Part shown: one piece after another, positions 56,360 through 64,000 of the stretch
Position numbering within the stretch: the first letter of the stretch is position 1
Layout of the letters: the number at the start of each line of letters is the position of its first letter
Assembly: GCF_003234965.1 (NCBI RefSeq)
Contig: NZ_QKVK01000005.1
Location: 1-64,000, forward strand
Direction of reading: 5' to 3'
Source of the DNA: Aestuariivirga litoralis
Lineage (GTDB): Bacteria > Pseudomonadota > Alphaproteobacteria > Rhizobiales > Aestuariivirgaceae
DNA length: 64,000 nt
The notes under the pieces: generated by a model
Told to the model about the DNA's origin: nothing
The model's input: the letters and a program-made list of their open reading frames with translations, nothing else
The model's database searches: none
Position numbers and translations under genes: made by a program

Positions 56360-57805
56360 TTAACCGAGACCGGCTTCAGCCAGCTTCTTGTCCATTTCGG
56401 CGGCCATCGCATCGAGGCCTTCGTCGACCGCGATTTCCTTGGCCACCATCTTCTGCAGGTTCTCGGCCCACAGCGTGGTGAGGTCGAAGAACAGCGGCTG
56501 GGCGGTGAAGTAGATCTTGGCACCCGGTGCCGAGACTTCATACTGGTTGAGGTAGCCCGGATAGGACTTGTCGATGCGTGCGCGGAACTCTTCGTCCTTC
56601 CAGACGGAGGCGCGGACCGGGTTGACGAAGTCCATCTTGCGCGCACCGAACAGGTCATGCTCGACGGAGGTCGCCCACTGCAGGAAGTACCAGGTGGCGT
56701 CCTTCTGGGTGCCGGCATTGTTCATGGCCAGCGACCAGATCCAGACGTTCGGTGTGGGCGCCGAGGCCGCCGGGTTGGCCGCGAACGGCGCATAGCCCAG
56801 GTTGCCGGCTTCCTTGTTGTCGCCGCCGTTCATGAAGTAGCCGAGGATGTCGGCGTCGAAGATCATGGCGGAAGCGCCCGCACCGAGGTCGGTGCCGACC
56901 TGGTACCAGGTATAGGTCGACCAGTTCTTCGGGCCCGACTCCTGGATCATCTTCACCCAGTCCTTGTGGAAGGACTTGGAGCCCGCCGAGTTCATCGCCG
57001 CCTTCAGCTTGCCGTCGGTGACGTTGAAGTCCTTCTCGCCGAAGTTGGCATAGCCCGAGAGGAAGCCCGGGTGGATCGTCGCCCACGAGCGCGAGCCGCG
57101 CACGCCGATGCCGTAGGGCCCACCGAGGTCCTTGGTCAGCTTGGCCGAGACCTCGATCATCTCGCCGATGTTCTTCGGCGGCTGCACGCCCACCTTGTCG
57201 AACATCTTCTTGTTGTAGGAGATGTTGTTGAGTTCGAAGCCCCACGGGATGCACCACTGCTTGGCATCCGCCGAACCGAGCTCGCCGCCCGGCACGCCGT
57301 TCCACGAGGTGGACGCGCGCAGGCCCGGCAGTACGTCTTCCCAGTTGTAGTTGGGATTGGTCTTGGCCGGGTCCTTGATGAACTCGTTGAGGTCGGTGAT
57401 CCAGCCGGCCGGGCCATAGGTCCAGGTCATGTAGGCGCCGGTCATGAAGGCGTCATACTCGGTCGAGCCGGAGGAGAGTGCCGCCGTCACCTTGTCGAAA
57501 TAGACGTCCTCGGGGAAGATGTCCCACGAGATGTCCATGCCGGTCATGTCCTTGAACGTCTGGATATTGGCGATCATGGCATCGGCATAGGGGTGCTTGT
57601 TGAGCAGCAGCTTCAGCTTGGTGCCCTTGTACTTCATCCAGTCGAAGTCGGCAGCCATGGCGCGGGTCTGCGCCTGGGTCAGGAACATGCCGGCGGCCGA
57701 GGCGGTGAGGCCCAGCTTAGCCGTACCGTTGATCAATTCGCGGCGGCTCATCTTCTTCGCCACGAAGGCGTCGAAGAGGCCCTTTTCTTTCTCGAACATT
57801 CCCAT
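56360..57805 (-). CDS. ABC importer substrate-binding protein (CUT1)
   Basis: A 481-aa periplasmic binding protein. The N-terminus has a Tat-like signal (MSRRELINGTAKLGLTASAA, residues 19-38), with likely cleavage near TRAMA|ADFDW. The body has extracellular-binding-protein features (GSTEYDAFMTGAYMTWTYG, WGFELNNISYNKKMFDKVG). As the first transport gene after the regulator it sets the specificity, inferred to be erythritol or a similar polyol. It differs from the CUT2 importer EryEFG described in rhizobia. Confidence 0.9.
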   Translation of the reverse strand: MGMFEKEKGLFDAFVAKKMSRRELINGTAKLGLTASAAGMFLTQAQTRAMAADFDWMKYKGTKLKLLLNKHPYADAMIANIQTFKDMTGMDISWDIFPEDVYFDKVTAALSSGSTEYDAFMTGAYMTWTYGPAGWITDLNEFIKDPAKTNPNYNWEDVLPGLRASTSWNGVPGGELGSADAKQWCIPWGFELNNISYNKKMFDKVGVQPPKNIGEMIEVSAKLTKDLGGPYGIGVRGSRSWATIHPGFLSGYANFGEKDFNVTDGKLKAAMNSAGSKSFHKDWVKMIQESGPKNWSTYTWYQVGTDLGAGASAMIFDADILGYFMNGGDNKEAGNLGYAPFAANPAASAPTPNVWIWSLAMNNAGTQKDATWYFLQWATSVEHDLFGARKMDFVNPVRASVWKDEEFRARIDKSYPGYLNQYEVSAPGAKIYFTAQPLFFDLTTLWAENLQKMVAKEIAVDEGLDAMAAEMDKKLAEAGLG

Positions 57806-57832
57806 TCCTCCGTTGGTTGTGGGGTCTTCTTG

Positions 57833-58885
57833 TTAGCCCGGTGCGGGTTTTCCGTTCTTCTTGCCGGGCTCACGTCCCGGTTTCAGCGAGACGAGGCGCT
57901 TGGCTGTCGCCTCGTCGGTGATCAGGCCGAAAAGAAGTCCGTGCGCAAGGATGGCGCGGATGGCCCGAGTTTTCGACGTGCCGCCGGCAAGGGCGACGAT
58001 CCTGTGGCTTTTCAGATCGGCAAAGCGCGGCGCCATGGCGCGCGCCGAAACGGAATTCGGCAGGTGCTCGCCGTGTTCGTTGAAGAAGTGGCCCAGAAGC
58101 TCGGCGCAGGCGCCGGTCTTCATCACTTCCTCGACGTCCTCCTCGTCCACCATGCCGGCGGTGGCGATGAAGCTCTTGCGGTCCACCTCGCCGATGCCGG
58201 CGATGTAGAGTTCGGCCTCCTTCGCCATGGCGATGACGTCGGAGACGCCGTACTGCGCCTCCAGCACCTGGCGGTCCTTCTCGGTATTGGCAAAGAACGG
58301 CACTGGCATCACATAGGCCTCGGCGGCGGTGCGCTCGGCCAGGCGGTGGATCACATCGAAGGGGCTCGCCGCGAAGCGCCGCGTCAGGCCGCCGAGCAGC
58401 GAGACGAACCTGGTGCCGTTCGCGGCAACACTCGGCATGAGGTCGACGGCGGTGGCCAGCGTGCGGCCATGGCCCATGCCGATCATGCGGTACTTGGCCG
58501 ATTCAATGAGGTTCCGCAGGTAGCGTGCCCCGGCCATGCCGAGGGTCCGCAGCGGCAGCGAACCTTCATCGATGTTGGGAACGACTTCGCAGAAGGCGAG
58601 ACCGTAATCCGCCTTCAGCTTCTCCTCCAGCGCGATGCAGCCGGAGATCGGCCCCTCGACGAAAACCCGGATCAGCCCGTCGGCACGGGCCCGCGCGATC
58701 AGCCGATGCGCCTTGGTGCTCTGCACGCCGAGAAGCTCGGCAACCTCGCCCTGCGTCTTGCCGCCCGCAAAATGCAGCCACGCGGCGCGGGCCGCGAGTG
58801 CGGCCTCCTCGTCCACCTGAGGGGCTGGCTGGTGCAGCGTCAACGTCTTCCCATTTGGTCGTGAAAATTTTTTCTTGAGGTGCAA
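57833..58885 (-). CDS. eryD: SorC/DeoR-family regulator EryD
   Basis: A 350-aa regulator with an N-terminal helix-turn-helix (KTQGEVAELLGVQSTKAHRL) and a C-terminal sugar-phosphate-binding domain (MIGMGHGRTLATAVDLMP, IATAGMVDEEDVEEVM). EryD represses the ery genes in Brucella until erythritol is present. The start is unsure. A TTG at 58885 gives the full frame, and a TTG at 58843 preceded by GGGAAG is an alternative that would shorten the protein by 14 residues. It is divergent from eryC. Confidence 0.85.
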   Translation of the reverse strand: MHLKKKFSRPNGKTLTLHQPAPQVDEEAALAARAAWLHFAGGKTQGEVAELLGVQSTKAHRLIARARADGLIRVFVEGPISGCIALEEKLKADYGLAFCEVVPNIDEGSLPLRTLGMAGARYLRNLIESAKYRMIGMGHGRTLATAVDLMPSVAANGTRFVSLLGGLTRRFAASPFDVIHRLAERTAAEAYVMPVPFFANTEKDRQVLEAQYGVSDVIAMAKEAELYIAGIGEVDRKSFIATAGMVDEEDVEEVMKTGACAELLGHFFNEHGEHLPNSVSARAMAPRFADLKSHRIVALAGGTSKTRAIRAILAHGLLFGLITDEATAKRLVSLKPGREPGKKNGKPAPG

Positions 58886-58928
58886 TATTTTTCAGATAAG
58901 CTCCGGCGTCAACAAAATTCGATATTGC
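58882..58928. promoter_or_regulatory. Inverted repeat in the eryD-eryC divergent region, candidate operator
   Basis: GCAATAT (58882-58888) and ATATTGC (58922-58928) form a perfect 7-bp inverted repeat with 33 bp between arms, in an AT-rich spacer. SorC-family tetramers bind separated half-sites, so this suits an EryD operator. Assignment by position only. Confidence 0.4.
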
Positions 58929-58953
58929 GCTGCAAAACAGCAGGCTTCGTCAC

Positions 58954-59874
58954 ATGGGATTTTCGCTTTCGGTCAATACCAACCCCTTCGTGAACCGCTT
59001 CGCGGAACCGGAGGATCTGATTGCAACGCTGGCGGATGAGGTGGGCATCGGCCACATCCAGCTGGTGCACGAGTTCATCAACCCCTCGTGGAAAGCGGCC
59101 ACCATCAAGCGCCTCACCGACCGCATGGCAAAGGCCTGTGTGCAAAAGCGGGCGCAGATCACCTCGATCATGACGGGTCCCTATGGCCGGTTGAACCACT
59201 TCGCCCATCCTGATGCCGAGGTTCGGCAATACTATGTCGACTGGTTCAAGGGCATGGCGGAGATCGCGGGCGATCTCGGCGCCCCCGCCATCGGCACGCA
59301 GTTCGGCATCTTCACCTTCAGGGATTACGATGACGTCAGCCGCCGCGCCGAGCTGATGCAGGTGGCGCTCGACTGCTGGCGCGACGTGGCCGAACACGCC
59401 AAATCGCGCGGCCTCACCTGGCTGTTCTGGGAGCCCATGTCGGTCGGCCGCGAGCTGGGCCACACGCTGAAGGACACGCAGGCGCTGCAGGACTGGATCG
59501 ACGCGGCGCAGCTGCCGCTCCCCTTGAAGCCCATGGTCGACATCGATCACGGAGATGTGACATCGCCCAACCCGGCGGACGTCGATCCCTTCGCCTGGGC
59601 GAGGGACTTCGCCACCCAGTCGCCCATCATCCACATCAAGCAGTCGACCATGAACAAGGGCGGCCACTGGCCCTTCACCGCGCAATACAACGAGAATGGC
59701 CGCATCACGCCGGAAAAGCTCATCGCCGCGGTCAAGGCCGGCGGCGGCACCGACAACGAGCTCTGCCTCGAACTCGCCTTCCGCGAGCGTGAGCCCGCCG
59801 ACCGCAGCGTGGTGGCGGCGCTGAAGGAATCCGTCGCCTACTGGGCGCCCTACACGAAGACAGGATACAACTGA
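58954..59874 (+). CDS. eryC: Tetrulose-4-phosphate racemase EryC (xylose-isomerase-like fold)
   Basis: A 306-aa TIM-barrel sugar-phosphate isomerase/epimerase. Metal-ligand candidates are in WLFWEPMSVGREL, PMVDIDHGD, PIIHIKQS and LCLELAFRERE. In Brucella, EryC converts L- to D-3-tetrulose 4-phosphate. It opens the rightward ery operon, and its stop overlaps the eryH start by one base. Confidence 0.88.
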   Translation: MGFSLSVNTNPFVNRFAEPEDLIATLADEVGIGHIQLVHEFINPSWKAATIKRLTDRMAKACVQKRAQITSIMTGPYGRLNHFAHPDAEVRQYYVDWFKGMAEIAGDLGAPAIGTQFGIFTFRDYDDVSRRAELMQVALDCWRDVAEHAKSRGLTWLFWEPMSVGRELGHTLKDTQALQDWIDAAQLPLPLKPMVDIDHGDVTSPNPADVDPFAWARDFATQSPIIHIKQSTMNKGGHWPFTAQYNENGRITPEKLIAAVKAGGGTDNELCLELAFREREPADRSVVAALKESVAYWAPYTKTGYN

Positions 59875-60644
59875 TGAAGACGCCGTGGATCGGCACCAGC
59901 TGGAAGATGAACAAGACTCGGGGGGAGGCGCGCGCCTTCGCCGAAGCCCTGAAAGCCTCGCCCTTCGCCACCACCGCGAAGGCCCAGCCCTTCGTCATCC
60001 CGCCCTTCCCCTATATCGCCGAGGTGGCCGACATCCTGTCGGGCACCAGGGTCAAGATCGGCGCGCAGAACATGCACTGGGAGACCCAAGGCGCCTGGAC
60101 TGGCGAGGTCTCGCCGTTGATGGTCAGGGACTGCGGCGCCACGCTCGTCGAACTCGGCCACAGCGAGCGCCGCACGCATTTCGGCGAGACCGACGAGACG
60201 GTCTCGAAAAAGGTGGCAGCGGCGGTAAAGCAAGGCCTCATCGCACTGGTCTGCATCGGCGACACGCGCAGCGAGTATGAGGCGGGCGCCACGGCGGACG
60301 TGCTGGCGAAGCAGACACGCTACGCGTTGCGCGACGTCGGCAGGGCAGCACCCGGCAAGGTCATCATCGCCTATGAACCGGTCTGGTCCATCGGCGAGGG
60401 TGGCATTCCGGCCGACCCGGATTTCGCCAATGCCCAGCACGCAAGGCTCAAGACACTCACGGCAGAGCTCACCGGCCAGCCGCTCCCCATCCTCTATGGC
60501 GGCAGTGTCAACCCGCAGAACTGTTGCGACCTGGCGGCCATGTCGGATATTGACGGGCTCTTCATCGGCAGGTCCGCCTGGGACCCCGCAGGTTACATCG
60601 GCATCATCGATGCCGTCATACGCAGATTGGGAGAGACAGCATGA
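59874..60644 (+). CDS. eryH: D-3-tetrulose-4-phosphate isomerase EryH (TIM paralogue)
   Basis: A 256-aa triosephosphate-isomerase-fold enzyme. Catalytic residues are kept: Lys in TSWKMNKT, His in VELGHSERR and Glu in [12 protein letters not shown]. Loop 6 reads SIGEG where typical TpiA has AIGTG, which fits a paralogue acting on a four-carbon substrate. It overlaps eryI by 4 bp. A housekeeping tpiA would be expected elsewhere in the genome. Confidence 0.88.
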   Translation: MKTPWIGTSWKMNKTRGEARAFAEALKASPFATTAKAQPFVIPPFPYIAEVADILSGTRVKIGAQNMHWETQGAWTGEVSPLMVRDCGATLVELGHSERRTHFGETDETVSKKVAAAVKQGLIALVCIGDTRSEYEAGATADVLAKQTRYALRDVGRAAPGKVIIAYEPVWSIGEGGIPADPDFANAQHARLKTLTAELTGQPLPILYGGSVNPQNCCDLAAMSDIDGLFIGRSAWDPAGYIGIIDAVIRRLGETA

Positions 60645-61078
60645 AGATCGCACTGGGCGCCGACAGCGCCGGAAAGCCGCTCCTCGACGTGATCGAGGCG
60701 CACCTCAAGTCGAAGCCCGAGCACCAGGTGACGAACCTGAGCCAGCAGGGTTTCTATGCCGATCTCTCCGCCAACCTCGCCCACAAGGTGAAGGACGGCG
60801 AATACCAGCGCGGCATCCTGATCTGCGGCACCGGCATCGGCGTCTGCATCTCGGCCAACAAGGTACCGGGCATCCGCGCCGCGCTGACGCATGACACGTA
60901 CTCTGCCGAACGCGCCGCCAAGTCCAACAATGCCCAGATCATCACCATGGGCGCCCGCGTCATCGGTCCGGAACTCGCCAAGGCCATCGTCGACACGTGG
61001 CTCGCCTCGGAGTTCGATCCCAAGGGCGCTTCGGCCGCCAATGTCGAGGCGATCAACAAGCTGGATGGCAGCTGCTGA
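60641..61078 (+). CDS. eryI: D-erythrose-4-phosphate isomerase EryI (RpiB paralogue)
   Basis: A 145-aa RpiB/LacAB-family isomerase. The catalytic cysteine lies in [20 protein letters not shown], and [12 protein letters not shown] and [13 protein letters not shown] are family blocks. In the ery pathway it makes D-erythrose 4-phosphate, which enters the pentose phosphate pathway. It is the last gene of the rightward operon. Confidence 0.9.
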   Translation: MKIALGADSAGKPLLDVIEAHLKSKPEHQVTNLSQQGFYADLSANLAHKVKDGEYQRGILICGTGIGVCISANKVPGIRAALTHDTYSAERAAKSNNAQIITMGARVIGPELAKAIVDTWLASEFDPKGASAANVEAINKLDGSC

Positions 61079-61096
61079 GCCTGCGAACATCCTTAC

Positions 61097-61180
61097 GTCT
61101 CATCATGGCCGGGCTTGACCCGGCCATCCTTTTGGGACGCTCGAGAAAGGATGCGCGGGTCAAGCCCGCGCATGATGATC
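61097..61180. repeat. Dispersed palindromic repeat, copy 2
   Basis: It begins GTCTCATCATGGCCGGGCTT and ends CGCGCATGATGATC, the same family as the element at 40397-40478. It contains a GGCCGGGCTTGACCCGGCC hairpin followed by ATCCTTTT. It lies between the convergent eryI and dhaK genes. Confidence 0.65.
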
Positions 61181-61201
61181 GTGGGGGAGCGCAGTGAGGA
61201 A

Positions 61202-62206
61202 CTAAAGTGAGCTGAACCCGAAGCTCGCAGCCGGCAGATCCAGATAATGCTTCAACTCCTGATCCAGCTTCATCAGCGAGATCGAGAAACCTGCCATCTC
61301 CTGTGACGTCAGCCACGAGCCGACGAAGCTGCGATAGACGGTGATGCCCTCGCGATCCAGGATCTGCCGCACCCGCCGGTTGGCGATCAGCAGTTCGAAC
61401 ATCGTCGTCGCGCCGAGATTGTTGATCAGCAGCGCCACCTCGTCACCTGAACGATAGGGCAGGTCCCGCAGGATCGGCGCCATCATCTGGTCGACGATGT
61501 CGTCCGCGGTGGTCAGCTTCTGCCGCTTCACCCCCTTCTCGCCATGCGCGCCCATGCCGATCTCGATCTCGTCATCACCGAGTTCGAAGGTGGGCTTCCC
61601 CGACTCAGGGAGTGACCCCGGCGACACCGCGACGCCCATCGAGCGCGTGTTGGCCTCCGCTTTCGCCGCCACGCGCGCCACCGCGTCGAGATCGCCCAGC
61701 TCGGCCGCCGCTCCACCCGCGATCTTGATCACGAACACGTCACCCGCAATGCCGCGCCGCTCGTCCGGCCGGTCGGGCGCGCCCACCGCCACGTCGTCGC
61801 GCACGCGGATGGTGCGCGTCTCGATGCCCTCGGCGGCCAGGAATTCCGCCGCCATGTCGAAGTTCATGGTGTCGCCGGAATAATTGCCATAGACAAAGAC
61901 CACGCCCTTGCCCCGGTGAATGGCGCGCGCCGCCTCGCAGATGGTTTGTGGCGATGGCGAGGTGAAGACTTCGCCCGCCGCCGCGCCATCCGCCAGGTTC
62001 AAACCGAGAAATCCGCCGAAGATCGGCTCATGCCCGCTGCCGCCGCCCACCAGCAGCGCCACCTTGCCATCGGGAATCTGCTTCAGGAAGAAGGCGCCGT
62101 GCCCCTCCACCTTGCCCACCTTGCCGTCATAGCCCAGCACCAGGCCTTCCATCATCTCGTCGGTGGCGCGGCGCGGGTCGTTGAGAATCTTCTTCGGCGT
62201 CTTCAT
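61202..62206 (-). CDS. dhaK: DhaK-family (DAK1 domain) ketose kinase subunit
   Basis: A 334-aa substrate-binding subunit of dihydroxyacetone-type kinases. The histidine that binds the ketose covalently is in EIGMGAHGEKGV, and LLVGGGSGHEPIFGGF opens the substrate site. No DhaL (ATP-binding) or DhaM gene is visible in the window, so it needs a partner elsewhere. Next to the ery genes it might act on dihydroxyacetone or erythrulose; the substrate is not set by sequence. Confidence 0.88.
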   Translation of the reverse strand: MKTPKKILNDPRRATDEMMEGLVLGYDGKVGKVEGHGAFFLKQIPDGKVALLVGGGSGHEPIFGGFLGLNLADGAAAGEVFTSPSPQTICEAARAIHRGKGVVFVYGNYSGDTMNFDMAAEFLAAEGIETRTIRVRDDVAVGAPDRPDERRGIAGDVFVIKIAGGAAAELGDLDAVARVAAKAEANTRSMGVAVSPGSLPESGKPTFELGDDEIEIGMGAHGEKGVKRQKLTTADDIVDQMMAPILRDLPYRSGDEVALLINNLGATTMFELLIANRRVRQILDREGITVYRSFVGSWLTSQEMAGFSISLMKLDQELKHYLDLPAASFGFSSL

Positions 62207-62290
62207 GGCTTGTTCCCCGTATTTTCACGAGCCATAACATGTGAGGTCTGCCACTTGAAGCCGCCCCGCGCCAAGCCCTATCCTCAACCC

Positions 62291-63436
62291 ATGATGCATG
62301 ACGACATTCGCGCCTCCGTCGCCAAGTTGTGCGAGGCCTATCCCGGCAGCTACTGGCGCGCGCTGGACCGCGACCGCGCCTATCCGGCGGCTTTCGTGGC
62401 GGAGCTGACGCGCGCGGGCTTCCTCGCTGCGCTCATTCCGCAAGCCTATGGCGGCTCCGGCCTGCCGCTCGGCGCCGCCGCGGCGATCCTCGAGGAGATC
62501 CAGGCCGCAGGCTGCAACGGTGCGAGCTGCCATGCGCAGATGTATGTGATGGGCACGCTGCTTCGCCACGGCAGCGAGGGCCAGAAGCGCAAGTACCTGC
62601 CGCGCATCGCATCCGGCGAGCTGCGCCTGCAGGCCTTCGGCGTCACCGAGCCCGGCAGCGGCACCGACACGGCCTCGATCACCACGACAGCGCGGCGTGA
62701 CGGCAATCGCTACATCATCAGGGGCGCCAAGATCTGGACCAGCCGGGCGGAGCATTCCGACCTGATGATCCTGCTCGCCCGCACCGCGCCGGTCACCGAA
62801 GGCATGAAGCGCACTGCGGGCCTCTCCGTCTTCCTGCTCGACATGCATGAGGCGAAGCAGAACGGCTTGAGCATCGCGCCCATCCGCACCATGATGAACC
62901 ACGCCACCACCACGATCACCTTCGACGACGTGCCGGTGCCCGCGGAAAACCTCATTGGCACGGAGGGCGAAGGCTTCCGCTACATCCTCTCCGGCATGAA
63001 TGCCGAGCGCATCCTGATCGCCGCCGAATGCGTGGGTGACGCGCGCTGGTTCATCGCCAGGTCCACGGCCTATGCCAAGGAGCGCGTGGTCTTCGGCCGC
63101 CCCATCGGCCAGAACCAGGGCATCCAGTTTCCCATCGCCAGGGCCTATGCCAACATGCGCGCCGCCGGCCTGATGGTGGCGGAGGCGCTGCGCAAGTTCG
63201 AGGCGGATGAACCCTGTGGCCCCGAGGCCAACATGGCCAAGATGCTGGCGGCCGATGCCAGCTTCGAGGCTGCCAACGTGGCGATCCAGACCCATGGCGG
63301 CTTCGGCTTCGCCGAGGATTTCGACATCGAGCGCAAGTTCCGCGAAACGCGGCTCTACCAGGTGGCGCCCGTCTCCACCAATCTCATCCTGTCTCATCTC
63401 GCCGAGCATGTGCTCGGCCTGCCGAGGTCCTACTGA
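62291..63436 (+). CDS. Acyl-CoA dehydrogenase
   Basis: A 381-aa FAD enzyme. FAD and substrate motifs are FGVTEPGSGTDTASI and IWTSRAEHSDLMIL; the C-terminal block is IQTHGGFGFAEDFDIERKF. It oxidises an acyl-CoA to the 2-enoyl-CoA; chain length is not clear. I chose the first of two tandem ATGs (62291, 62294). Upstream frame extension is not conserved-looking. Its stop overlaps the next gene by one base. Confidence 0.9.
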   Translation: MMHDDIRASVAKLCEAYPGSYWRALDRDRAYPAAFVAELTRAGFLAALIPQAYGGSGLPLGAAAAILEEIQAAGCNGASCHAQMYVMGTLLRHGSEGQKRKYLPRIASGELRLQAFGVTEPGSGTDTASITTTARRDGNRYIIRGAKIWTSRAEHSDLMILLARTAPVTEGMKRTAGLSVFLLDMHEAKQNGLSIAPIRTMMNHATTTITFDDVPVPAENLIGTEGEGFRYILSGMNAERILIAAECVGDARWFIARSTAYAKERVVFGRPIGQNQGIQFPIARAYANMRAAGLMVAEALRKFEADEPCGPEANMAKMLAADASFEAANVAIQTHGGFGFAEDFDIERKFRETRLYQVAPVSTNLILSHLAEHVLGLPRSY

Positions 63437-64000
63437 TGGAAGACTTCACGGATTGGATCGGCCGCAGCGCCACGCGCATCGACACGCTCACCCAGCGCCT
63501 GTTCGACAAGTACCATGCGACGATGGCGCCCTTCCTGTTCGAGCCGGGAGATCGCATTGCGCCCCCTGGCCTGCATTTCGGCCTGGCGCCGGTGACGCCC
63601 GAGGCGGAAGAGACCGGCCCCGATGGCGCCGAACTCAAGGGCCTGTTCCTGCCGCCCATTGCGCAGCCGCGCCGCATGTGGGCAGGGGGCTCCATCGAGA
63701 CGCTGCGGCCCTTGCGCCATGGCGCGCTGGTGATCCGCACCTCGACCATCACCCGGATCGAGGCCAAGCAGGGCAGCAGCGGGGCCATGCATCTCGTTTC
63801 GGTCGAGCATGACATTGCCGATGGCAACGGCACCGCCATCCGCGAACGCCAGGACCTCGTCTTCCGCGATCCGCCGGCGGGCGGCGTGCCGCCCCTCGGG
63901 CCGCCGCAGAAGATCGCCGCCGAATGGCAGGTCGATGCCACGCCGCTGCTGCTGTTCCGCTTCTCGGCCTTCACCTTCAACGGTCACCGCATCCACTATG
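63436..64000 (+). CDS. FAS1/MaoC-like dehydratase, mesaconyl-C4-CoA hydratase type (partial)
   Basis: The first 188 codons are in the window, starting MEDFTDWIGRSATRIDTLTQ and open to the end. MWAGGSIETLRPLRHGALVI and the later FRFSAFTFNGHRIHY are features of the N-terminal hot-dog domain and linker of mesaconyl-C4-CoA (3-methylfumaryl-CoA) hydratases. These are often beside an acyl-CoA dehydrogenase and a CoA-transferase, as would be expected here. The catalytic C-terminal half is outside the window. Confidence 0.8.
   Translation, partial: MEDFTDWIGRSATRIDTLTQRLFDKYHATMAPFLFEPGDRIAPPGLHFGLAPVTPEAEETGPDGAELKGLFLPPIAQPRRMWAGGSIETLRPLRHGALVIRTSTITRIEAKQGSSGAMHLVSVEHDIADGNGTAIRERQDLVFRDPPAGGVPPLGPPQKIAAEWQVDATPLLLFRFSAFTFNGHRIHY

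Noticed and set aside
48212-62206. Reading the region as a glycerol operon (GlpD, FGGY kinase, DhaK, two-ATPase importer)
   Set aside because: The presence of EryC, a TIM paralogue, an RpiB paralogue and a SorC regulator together fits the erythritol route better, and the kinase has EryA-like blocks. It is kept only as an alternative for the importer and GlpD-like gene.

Overview
The window is a GC-rich piece of an alphaproteobacterial chromosome. The best fit is the order Hyphomicrobiales (Rhizobiales): it carries divL next to ahcY, the pckA/chvI/chvG/hprK/EIIA/HPr block, an alphaproteobacterial AddAB, a SorC-controlled erythritol (ery) locus and a HupSL/HupUV/HupT/HoxA hydrogenase system. 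The genus cannot be read from the sequence alone.

Region 1 (about 0.2-19.6 kb) is a complete uptake-hydrogenase cluster on the plus strand: hupSLC (membrane-bound group 1 [NiFe] hydrogenase and its cytochrome b), then hupDFGHIJK-hypABCDE-hoxA-hupT-hupU-hupV-hypF. HupS has all six cysteines of the oxygen-tolerance proximal cluster. HupUV is a soluble H2 sensor, HupT its kinase and HoxA an NtrC-type activator. Two sigma-54 promoters are visible, one before hupS and one before hupD. Each has an exact IHF consensus site upstream, and the hupS one also has a TTG-N5-CAA activator site. A relic of a flavin oxidoreductase lies at the left edge. The right edge is the 3' end of a tRNA-Arg(CCG) gene, whose end is imperfectly repeated at position 193, so the cluster may be an island.

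Region 2 (19.7-38.5 kb) is housekeeping: a zinc alcohol dehydrogenase, polA, selO (convergent, with a palindromic repeat between them), ahcY behind a 28-bp perfect palindrome, the tyrosine pseudo-kinase divL, a TsaE/aminoglycoside-phosphotransferase fusion, murU, addB, addA and trxA.

Region 3 (38.7-48.2 kb) is envelope and carbon regulation: an LtaS-like phosphoglycerol transferase; then, reading leftward, chvI-chvG-hprK-EIIA(Man)-HPr; rightward a HugZ-like protein, pckA and a TauE/SafE permease; and a MarR regulator with a four-cysteine tail.

Region 4 (48.2-62.2 kb) looks like a full erythritol pathway. A leftward operon encodes the SorC regulator EryD, a CUT1-type ABC importer with two unlike ATPases, erythritol kinase EryA, a 2-hydroxyacid dehydrogenase and the GlpD-like EryB. 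The divergent operon encodes EryC, EryH (TIM-like) and EryI (RpiB-like). A lone DhaK faces the end of that operon. Together EryA, B, C, H and I would take erythritol to D-erythrose 4-phosphate.

Region 5 (62.3-64 kb) starts an acyl-CoA gene set: an acyl-CoA dehydrogenase and a truncated mesaconyl-CoA-hydratase-like gene that runs off the window.
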